Assembly: GCA_944739405.2 (NCBI GenBank)
Contig: OX123187.2
Coordinates: forward strand, 44,000,394-44,064,393
Length of the DNA stretch: 64,000 nucleotides
Origin: Euclidia mi
Taxonomy: Eukaryota; Arthropoda; Insecta; Lepidoptera; Erebidae
Direction of reading: 5' to 3'
Shown: piece after piece, positions 54,701-64,000 of the stretch
Position numbering within the stretch: position 1 is the first letter of the stretch
How the letters are laid out: each line of letters opens with the position of its first letter
The notes under the pieces: generated by a model
What the model saw: only the letters and a program-made list of their open reading frames with translations
The model's database searches: none
Told to the model about the DNA's origin: nothing
Program-made: the position numbers and the translations under genes

Positions 54701-57700
54701 AATAATTGTAGAGCTGTCTAATTGTCAACATTTTCTCATGGACGTAGTTACATTTTCGTCGAGATATAAATATTGGTCCTCCTACGAGCGAGCAGCGAAG
54801 GCAAGGTCGGCCCTTTGTGAGTGACCTCATTGCATTCGCCTTGGAATAGTTGCATGATTTATGTATCTTATCTAAACAGCTGACAGAACAAGGCGTGAAT
54901 CTCGATGTCGAATGTCATTTGAATTGGGACACATCTGTATTAATCTGTTAGAAAACTAGCACCTTCGTTTTTAAATCAATGCCATGTTTGCCTAAGATGT
55001 TGGCTTGTTATTTGAATCGCCGGCCGGAGAGCTTGTAGCAGATTTTCGGCGTCACGCACGGCATCGCCGGTTGACTCAGCGACGCAAAATAACTCGTTTT
55101 CGGGTTTGAGGTAACAGTAACACACCGCGACCGTTACTACGTGGGCGAATGTCACAAGTCTACAGTTACGACTACGCAACGATATTACCCACATCTGTAT
55201 GCCGGTGGCGCCGCGGCGGCACTAAACGACGATTAATGTTTAGTGCGATCTTGAACATACAGGTCAAATTACAAGTATGCTAACAATGGATAAGAAAGAC
55301 CGTGAGAAGGAAGAAAACAAAATTCCACTCTAAACAATACACTACGTTGTCGATGAACCGATAGAATGCGGTCTTGATAATTAATAACGCTCGTCATCCG
55401 GCGACTCCATTAGTAAGCCCTTGAAATTCCTTATTTTCTTAAAGTTTGCCCTGAATTAATAAAGCTGAGTCGGTAAGTCGGTATGCAGCGCGCGCGTTAC
55501 AGCGTTTCGAAATGTTTTCGTATGAAGAGCAAGTTTAATTGCAAGCGTGTGGTGTGCGGGGAGCGGCCCACTCCGGCATAGTGACCCACTGACCTAGAAT
55601 CGCTGATATTGAACCAGCGACGACGCACAACAACCCGTATTCGAAAACCGACCTCCACTTGCGTTATTCTTTTTTATTTACTATTCTAAAATTTGATAGT
55701 TGTTTGCTTTAATCCGGTTAATAAAATTACTGTTAGATATTACTATTGATGGCGTCATCAGATCATAAAAATTGCAAAAACTTATAAGGAAGTTGGCAGA
55801 TCTTGCTTATCCAAGTTAGATAATAATTGTTAGCGGAATGCATGAACCTATGCCTATTTTTTGGCATCCATCCACCGACACGGATAATTGTCTATGTAAA
55901 TATTTTCTGGTCTCTACGAAAGTTAGGAATACTTAATTAGATATTATGCCACGTCTTGGAGCTATGAAATAGTGGGTATAATTGAGTAGGTAACGCCATA
56001 GTGTTGGTACTCCGGCAGGTCAGCGGAGTAACGGTACTATCTGCGATGCGTATGCTGCGTCCGTGTGAAGCGAACAGGTTCCCGTATCCGTTATCAACTG
56101 GTACCTCGGGGCGCGGTAGGTCGCACTCCGTTTTTGGGTCAGGTTGGGTCACGACGCCTGCGTGCTGCCCGCCTGTCCCTCGAACATATTTAGCACTATT
56201 TCGATATCTAAGAATAGAGAGGCGACCACGCTTGCAGGCATCTCAAGGTAAAACGCTCACTTTTCTAAGCGTCGCACGTAAACGATGCGATTAAATTATA
56301 GCATCACGCTGAGAGTCGACGATGTTGAAAGAGCGACGCTGCGTCCTTGTGCAGATTTCACGTCCAATTACGTAACAGCTTGCGATTTTATTTACGTGAG
56401 TGTCGAGTATGTTACGCGCTCGGGCGCGCCGCCTACACGCACTCCACGCGGCTCGGCCGTCGCCAGAGGGCGGCGAGCCGTAGCATTTTACCCGTGACGT
56501 CACCGTCGCGTCGCGCCTACGCTAACTCACTCGCCAACGCGCGATGACGTCGTCCCTACAATTCTAATTGCTTTACATCCGTGACGTCATCCGCTATCGA
56601 ATCAGACCTCCACTTGACAGATAAAGCTCTGGCATGCCTTGCATCACTGTCGCGATACGCAACAACAGTTTCCTGACGCCGCCCGCCGGCCAACGACAGA
56701 CTCTGACCTACATGGTCGGTTGAATTTATTGGATTTTAATAGATTCTCAATTACGACATGCGGCTGTCATTGTCATAATAGCAAATTGACTTACTGTGCT
56801 GAATAACTTGCGCCATTTATACCTTACTTAAAGAGTGGCCTTCAAGTATTTCTAACTAAGTAAAACCATCTGATGCCTTATTAAACGTTACATCGACTGT
56901 TTAGTCTGTCTCTTCGTACATGATTAACCTGTAAGCATCAAATGACGTTTTTACTTTCATAGAAAACACAGCACTCAGTAGATGCGTAGACGCGTAGAGT
57001 GACAAGCTCGTGACACGTAACCGCAGTTTCAACAAGTCGTGTCAGTCGTAGTTGCACTTGCTCTATAAATATAGCAATTGTTGACCGTACTAGATCCCGA
57101 AATAGAGCACAGTGAGGTTACCCGGGCCGCGAAAGCGGGGCGCCTAGAGGCTAGGATCTCGACCCGCAGACCTAGCGCTCGCCAACTAGGCCGCCTGTTC
57201 GTCCTGTGCAATCGATGAGACAGACCCACTTTATACTAATGACACTCTCCAGTAAACAGGCGCTGTAAATTTTACTGGAATAACGATGACTCATGTTTAC
57301 TCTGTAAAAAGGATTTAATCATTTTCCTCGTAATTGAATACAGTTTAAGCAATATATGTATTAGCTACGCTCGGAACGAAATAGGTAAAGTGAAAGAGCT
57401 CTTGTTTTTTATCAGTTTCATTAAAAGCCGGTAAACGAATTAAATGCTATTATTCAAGGAAAATAGTTGCAACAAAAACGTTGGCTGCATTTTGTCGTAT
57501 AAAATGTAGGTCATGGATTTTTGGGGCAAGGTTGTCGGTTGCAGCGCGGCGGTGGAGAGGCGCGACGATCGCGCGCTGGCCGCTCCGCTCGCCCGGCATC
57601 CGCTTTGCAACCCGCACTGTTTGTATTCACCAATCATACAAGGCCACCGTGCCGATTGATTGATCAGCCTAACCGTACACATCCGATAGGAATCGCTAAT

Positions 57701-60700
57701 TCTATATAACAATCAGTCTGAATCTTTTGAACGTGACTTGACGATTAAGTGTTGCAGCTTGCGTGAACTTCGTGTACTAAGTATATGTTTATTACGTTTC
57801 TAATCGATCGTTGCTGTTGTGAAATTGCGTTATTACAAAACAATCGAAGCTGTTTTAAAACGTCTTATCGTTTTACGAGTTTGATTATCTTCTTTAAATA
57901 TTTAAATTAGTTTCAAAAATAGTATGGCACTCGAGTTGATTAGTGCGGCAATAAGCGAAGCGTAGATATTGCTGTTGATAAATTATTCAAGTAGATTAAA
58001 TGTCATGTGGTCCGCCGTGGCGAGTATTTGCATAGATCTACTAATATTATGTAGCCAGCACGTGCAAGTTGATTCAGTGCTGCCCACGCGACTATTTCTG
58101 GTGCCACTCTGAAAGGAACGTTGAAACATTACGTTTTCGCAAATATGTGTTACGAATTGTGTGTCGACTTCTTATTTAGAAACAGCTTCACTGCCGACCG
58201 ACAGCCTTATGACCAACTCTTAAATATCGTCATGCTACCTAACTTAAACAAAAACAAAACATGTCCTCCTTATGTATGTATTTATTACTGCACACCTACG
58301 GTAGTTACATAATATAAAAATGCGCGAAAATTGTTATCGTTGCGCAGACTGCTTAACGGCATGCAAAAATATATTGACAAATCATTCCAATCACTTTTTG
58401 AATGATGTCTTAATCGGTAATCGGTGATTCGGTGCCCTTATCCAAATAATAAAAAATGTTAATTATAAGCAACATGTGTGTCCTCTCGTTCTCATCTAAT
58501 ATCACGGATTAATACACGCTTTGTAAGGTTAATGCTAGTATTATACGAAATCTTACGATCCATTTGTTAGCCGTCGTCCATTTCATTCAAGTGGCGTCGC
58601 AAATAATATGTTATCTCTGTAACGACAGAGCAAATAGAACTCCATTAAAAGAGTACGTAATAATATATCATCATCGCCACTCGTGAGATAAAAATATTGT
58701 AATGTTAAGCTTCGACTATAATTACGCATTAATGTTGGCAAAAGATAATGAACAGTATCATTTAGGAATCGTGAAAATCAGTACTACATTAGGTGCTAAA
58801 CAGAACGTACTTGAACTAAGACTTACAATTTAACACCTGGCTAAAGAACTGAGTGCTTTTAGTACGATATGTTTGAAAATCTTTGTTTAAGCTCCAAATG
58901 GGCAATATGAACGGTTCGAAAGTTCATTCTATAAATCCAATTGTACGATCACAATAGGCCGATTGTCGGCTAGTAGTAGAGCTATTGACCTATTTATTGG
59001 TGCACGATCGCGCGCCGACAACCAAATTGCTTATGCATGCGTGTCTACGTGACTCCAACTGCAGCCTCACTGAATATCTAATGCAGGAATAATCGCTAAC
59101 CCAACACATATACTTTCGTTCTGGTTTGACAAGATATTGTCTAGAATGTTCTCGAAACGATAGCTTAGCGGCCTAATCAGGAGCCTCGGCCTGATGCGAG
59201 CTATAAAATAGTTGATGGTTAAATAAAATTAATCAAATAAAAACTCAAAATGTGTGTCACTAATCGAACTGTATATTTAAAGTGTTCGTTTGATAACTGC
59301 AAATATGCAATATTTTCATGGAGAGGGCTGTGATAAATACAATGTACTTACAGTAGTTTATCGATAGTAACCGAGGTACTCTATTGTTTTCTCCACCAAC
59401 ACATAATGAGTTCTAAGTGCATTGTCCTGCTATAGAGTGTCCTGTCACAGATAAGTTATGCGTCCACTCACAGGTACACATATAATTAACGATAATTGAC
59501 ACTCACGGATATTATTTATTCAAAGTACTCCCATTCTGACCATGTCAAGCGGAGCCGAAGCCCATGTCAATTAAAAAAATCAGTAGCTACCTACAGTCTC
59601 TCTCTTGGCTATTTTTTATCATCACCTTATATAGTAGGTATAAAAATAAATAATATGTATTTATTGTTGTACCCATTATGTAAATGTTATATGTGTAAAT
59701 GAAAATTGCCTTATCTATGAATGTAGTGTACGTTAAAAAAGCAAAAAGCGTGCAATACGAGGCGCGGGCGTTGTCGGTACGGCGCAGGCGTAGCTGTGGC
59801 GTCACGCACGCGCGTCACGCGTTCGTAGTCCATACGCCACCTTCAGCCATTGACTCACGGCTGCAGTCAATGCCACTTGATTGCTCACATATCATTTCGC
59901 TTTACGCTTTCGCTCGTCGGATAAAAATCCTATGAAGCTGACTACTAATTGTTCGTATTCCACACGACTTACTAAATTATACATAAAGAGCTAGCGGTCT
60001 CGTGATCTTGATAAATATGTCACACTTTAGTCATGTCGCTACTCCTGCCAACAATCTTTTCTAGTTGTTATGACGATGCTTGAAAACAGAAAATGTAACG
60101 TTTCAAAACAGAGGAGGCGTTACGAGCATGGATAATCCGTTTTGCGCAGCGGCAACATCGATGCGCAGTAGAGCGGACAGTTTTCGCAACCCCGAGATGC
60201 CAAGAGCACCCGACTATCGCGTAGACGACCAACCACACGCCGCATTACGAAGTTCCACGAACAAATCGCTTATATTATGTACTTCATACAAAGAATTCTG
60301 TACCTACTATAGGATAACAGTACATTGGTAAAGCCTACTAATAGCGTTTACAGTAAACTCTCATTACTTCATTTTTCGAAATTCTTATATTTTATTTTAT
60401 TTATTATGCAAGTATTGACTGCGTGTTATATTTTAACCTAATGTTATCAGTCTAATCTGACTTAAAATATATTTGTGTAGCCTAAATCGATTCTTTTTGG
60501 CAAGTAATTTTCTTTTAATTGACCTTTAGTTTGAAATTGTATACAGAGTTAACAAATTTCGCTTATAGAGTTATGTACAAAGCTATCCTCATAAGGTCAA
60601 ATGACAAGGCGTATCCAAAATTCAAGTACAAAATTAGTATTTTTGACACGAAACCGCTCACTTTAGTTGCAATACGACATTGTTTGTGCTTCGTAATGAC

Positions 60701-63563
60701 TACAGTAACGAGCGACAACAATACAATAGTCAATCCTAATGACCGTGAACCTCGTTTTCGTATTATCTAACATGATATTATTCTATAATTTGTACGAATT
60801 ATAAATACTAGTACATATTAAATTACTATTTACTACTTTTAAGTGAAATTGACTCATTATCTGCAAATCTATTGCAACATTTATAATTAGGTTAAGCCAG
60901 TAATAAATCGTGTCAAAGTGAAGGTTACATTCACTGCATTATAAGTAGGCTTTGGGGAGCAGGGTGAACTTGAATCGAGCTATTGCTAACTAATGCCACC
61001 ACCCGACACCTATGTGGCAATAATGGTGAGGCGAAACAACCGCTTGCTTAGTGAAAGGTTGCCAAGGACCATTATAGCCAATCCCCCTACTCTCACAACT
61101 GGTAGCTGATGACAAGCAGCTCATATCCATTTGTTTCCTGTCGACGCGGGAGTAAATTGTAGTAGCAAGAAATATTTTGCAGAGCGCAATATAATACCCC
61201 AGCGTTATCATGATATAGCGCAGTCGCCCGGCGACTTTCACTGGCATTTCAAAGCCGGCCGTTTCGCCATCGAATAAAGCCATTGTGCAATAGTTGTCAC
61301 TTTTTACATAACGATGCCGGCAAGTGGCCCGTCGATAGACGTCTAACGGAACTACCGCTTCTAGAGCTGTCAATTATTATGATACTTATTTATACGGTAC
61401 CCAATTAATTCCCCCGCCTGAGCACAGTTGATACAATGTGAGCAAATAACTGCGCGGTCATTCAAAATTTATGCTCAATGCCACGGAATTAAAACAGTAT
61501 GACGTCGACTTCGCTCTTTAGATAACTGCTTATACGGAAACTGAATGTATGTCAGGCGATGTTTTCAAGATATAATGCTCATAGTCATTAATGCAACTTT
61601 CATTGTTCCGGTGCGAGTGAGGGGCACGTCAATCTACGTCTCATGGCTCATGGCACGTCCACACTCGCACGAAATCACGTAAAAGTGAAAGTATGATGTG
61701 ATCAGCGGTTCCACGCTTACCGCTAACTGTACTGATCATATAGGGAACGACAGTGAAACGACGCCATTATACTACTGGCATTTTAATTTATTATAAAATG
61801 ACACTAAAACATTCTACTTACCTCATATATTAGGAGAATAGGTCATTACGTACCTACATTAGCAAACGAGGCTAAATGCTAGTCATTAGTATTTTATAGT
61901 ATTGACACATCCAAGAACAATTACTAATAGCTAGTATTGAGGAAAACCCCTAAAGGCCCACTTCACAGATTATTACAAATTAGCCGATCGTGCGGATGCG
62001 GTATAAGATGCTGCTGGTTGTTGCTATACAAACAAATGTCACCTTAAATGTATGCTAAACACGACAAGGTTATCCGTACAGCCCGTATCAACTGACGTGT
62101 AGAAAGAACGTAATGATACGAACTTATGTAGATACATAACGTGTCAATCACGAAGGTGTCCGCGTAGAAGGAAGCCGGCGACGAAAACGTAACCAATGTC
62201 AACCAGTCGACAGGTCGGTCGTGGCACATACATAATTGACCGAGAGTGTGGCCGCGATACGAACAACTTTACCAGTGCGTGATAAGTGTACATGCGTCAT
62301 ACAGTCCCACTTCCTAATACTTGTGTTACAAGTTCAGCTCATACGAGTACTAACTTTATATTATAAACTGCGTCTTTATTGTGATAAGTCACTTTGAAAT
62401 CTAGACTTCTAATTGTTCGAGGAAAATCGGACAGATCCTTTACGCGATTTGGATTTCCCCTTCCAGTAATATAATTTAATTACGGTAGAAATACCATTAT
62501 CGTTCTTGAAATTTGTTACCACTTTTTAAAGGTCAAAGAAATCAGGAGTGCCTCGAAGTTACATACTTCCAATCTGAAAAATAATTGCAACATTGTATGT
62601 AAAGTAGTTAATATTAATCGTATACAAATAAAGCTACATAAAAGTCAACGTACACATTCTGACCTCAAAAAAATGGCCAGTGTTCGGTTCTCGCTACCGG
62701 ATTATGCGTATAATACTTATTAAATGCGCTCTCCGAGCAACGCCGCAGATTACCACACTCTGTATCAGAACCTGTTTGCCTCCACCGAGCAACTATTTGA
62801 GTAGTGTGTTTCCTGTTCTGAGACGCGATTAGTATGTATTAGGAATTTCCATGTAATGCCGTGATTTAGTCAAGACAATATTGGAACACGGAAAATATAA
62901 GAACCGTAAATGAGTAACCATTACTGACCTATAGATATAATTTAATGAATATGTACGTTTTAGTGTATATCCGTAACAATGGGAGTAAGCTGAAGTCAGC
63001 GAGACCGTGACACAGCGTGCATCTCGCTCCATTTCCACCCGGTCATGACGTCACGTCCCCCCGATCACACTCGTGCGAAGGTCGACCATATTGATCTCAT
63101 GCTCGTAAACACTTTAAGTTACTGCAACATAAATTGTGTTGCCATTAAGGTACACTACCTTGTTTATACACAAAATGCACTTATCTCGGGCGAATATGAA
63201 GTGAGATGAGACCAAGGCCTCATGAAAAATATGCAGTCAACAGCAATGATATTTGTTATTTATACAGTACTTTATTTGTGATCCGTACAAAGGACGAGGT
63301 TGCCAAGTCAGAGAGGCCATCATATAAAAGTATATTTCCTTGTTAATAAGGCTGCATTTTTTTTTATTTAACCACACTTTTCTGTTGTTTCAGGTGCCTG
63401 TAGAGTTAAAGAAAAGGTTAGACGAAGTGAGACTCTTGGAGTCCCGCAAGTCAGCAAGGCTAGCAGACGTGGACACAGATTTCGCCAGACTGGCGGACAT
63501 GGCTGGCGATCGTCGCCGAGCCTCCGCTACCATCGAAGTACCAACCTCACATCACATGCAAGG
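48405..63563 (+). CDS. Glut4EF: Glut4EF / ZNF395-ZNF704-like protein, N-terminal part (gene continues past window)
   Basis: Two coding exons (48405-48779 and 63394-63563) join in phase 0 to give 181 codons plus 2 nt, with the frame open at a donor. The start MSTGKRLAKRSIIGTRV resembles the RRLGKRSLLGARV start of vertebrate ZNF395, and QRVFLTHNGREVRADVLQHD through VPVELKKRLDEVRLLESRKS follows the same family's second N-terminal block (DUF4772 in Drosophila Glut4EF, as I recall). Family members are nuclear DNA-binding proteins with a C2H2 finger and C-clamp farther on, not present here. The protein part seen looks like two small beta-barrel (Tudor-like) units. The assignment is by remembered similarity, not a search. 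Confidence 0.75.
48780..63393 (+). other. First coding intron of the Glut4EF-like gene (14.6 kb)
   Basis: AT-rich, with notably few recognisable transposons compared with Mccc1 introns. GC-rich patches stand out near 49090-49200, 50570-50670, 51730-51830, 52060-52150, 56400-56560, 57535-57610 and 59755-59830. I find no exon with good splice context. A 127-codon minus-strand frame (60990-61373) and others have no recognised homology. Long, repeat-poor first introns often hold regulatory modules; that is inference. Confidence 0.6.
56495..56589. promoter_or_regulatory. Cluster of three CRE-type sites
   Basis: TGACGTCA at 56495-56502, TGACGTCG at 56545-56552 and TGACGTCA at 56582-56589, within 95 bp in a GC-rich patch. 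TGACGTCA is the full palindromic CREB/ATF site. Probably an intronic enhancer or alternative promoter of the Glut4EF-like gene. Confidence 0.5.
63394..63563 (+). CDS. Glut4EF: Glut4EF-like coding exon 2
   Basis: The acceptor is TTGTTTCAG and the donor GTAAGT. It encodes VPVELKKRLDEVRLLESRKS, ARLADVDTDFARLADMAGDR, RRASATIEVPTSHHMQ plus two bases. The charged, helix-forming start and the conserved RKSARLAD block continue directly from exon 1. RRRAS is a possible basophilic-kinase site. Confidence 0.88.
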
Positions 63564-64000
63564 GTAAGTTTACATAATATTTAATTGAGCAATGTCAGTT
63601 ATACGCAAGTATAATTGGATTAAGTTAGTCTAATAACGCGACAAAGACGTACAGCTGTATAAGTCAAATGAGGGGCAACAAAGTCACGACACAATCTACC
63701 AGTCGTAAATCTGGAGAGCAGGGATTTTAATTAACAAACATCAATGTTATTTCGCCTTGAGTTAGCGGCTCACCTCGCCACAAGCTCAGAGGAAGGCCGC
63801 TGCATTTCTAATGCCCGCTCGCCGCCTTGCAAAATCTCTTTATCTGGATTTTACGAACTGGTTTGTCATTACAACAGGAAGTAGGTCGTCAAAATTATAT
63901 ACGTAGTGGTTAACTTCCCATCAATCGAACCTGAATTCACTTTATATATTCTGATTTCCGGGAATCTCAAATCGGTCGTTAAATTTAAATGAAGCAAGCA
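63564..64000 (+). other. Second intron of the Glut4EF-like gene, partial
   Basis: AT-rich sequence after the donor GTAAGT, with no further exon before the window ends. Confidence 0.65.

Noticed and set aside
57110..57200. Possible tRNA-like sequence ('GACCTAGCGCTCGCCAAC')
   Set aside because: No acceptor stem or T-arm can be paired around it.
60990..61373. 127-codon minus-strand ORF in the Glut4EF-like intron
   Set aside because: No recognisable domain, low-complexity-free but incoherent sequence, no promoter or polyadenylation context.

Overview
The window is a piece of a lepidopteran (moth or butterfly) nuclear genome. The evidence is intron-split genes with GT..AG junctions, AT-rich non-coding DNA, two intact eukaryotic tRNA genes with T-run terminators, and many interspersed repeats of types I associate with Lepidoptera (tRNA-derived SINEs, RTE- and jockey/CR1-like LINE ends, mariner, pogo-like, hAT and Harbinger-like elements). 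I see no prokaryotic, viral or CRISPR features.

The left third (1710-24411, + strand) is one complete gene: the biotin-containing alpha subunit of mitochondrial 3-methylcrotonyl-CoA carboxylase (Mccc1). I resolve 14 coding exons; every junction keeps frame and they sum to 2127 nt (708 residues). A tRNA-Asp(GTC) gene lies antisense in intron 4. The introns hold several layers of nested transposons whose borders can be read from target-site duplications (TSDs). Intron 10 has a hAT relic, holding a 5'-truncated LINE, holding a 250-bp insert. Intron 11 has a 3-kb hAT-like element, holding a TAA-flanked element, holding a second hAT-type element. Intron 12 has decayed copies of exon 12. Intron 13 has a deleted mariner ending 25 bp before the last exon.

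The middle (24.4-47.6 kb) is intergenic. It has a palindromic repeat at the Mccc1 3' end, a TA-flanked pogo-like element that keeps a PHD-type zinc-finger reading frame and carries dispersed copies of a 15-bp motif, a tRNA-Ala(AGC) gene, SINEs and MITEs, several short-loop inverted repeats, and a GC-rich patch near 31 kb. I find no convincing protein-coding gene between about 26.3 and 48.0 kb.

The right third is the 5' part of a + strand gene whose N-terminus matches the Glut4EF / ZNF395 / ZNF704 family. A CpG-rich promoter has an initiator and a correctly spaced DPE. A 366-nt leader carries one 47-codon upstream ORF, followed by coding exon 1 (125 codons), a 14.6-kb intron with GC-rich patches and a cluster of CRE sites, and coding exon 2. 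The gene continues past the window. Mccc1 (leucine breakdown) and the Glut4EF-like gene (putative transcription factor) are not obviously linked in function.
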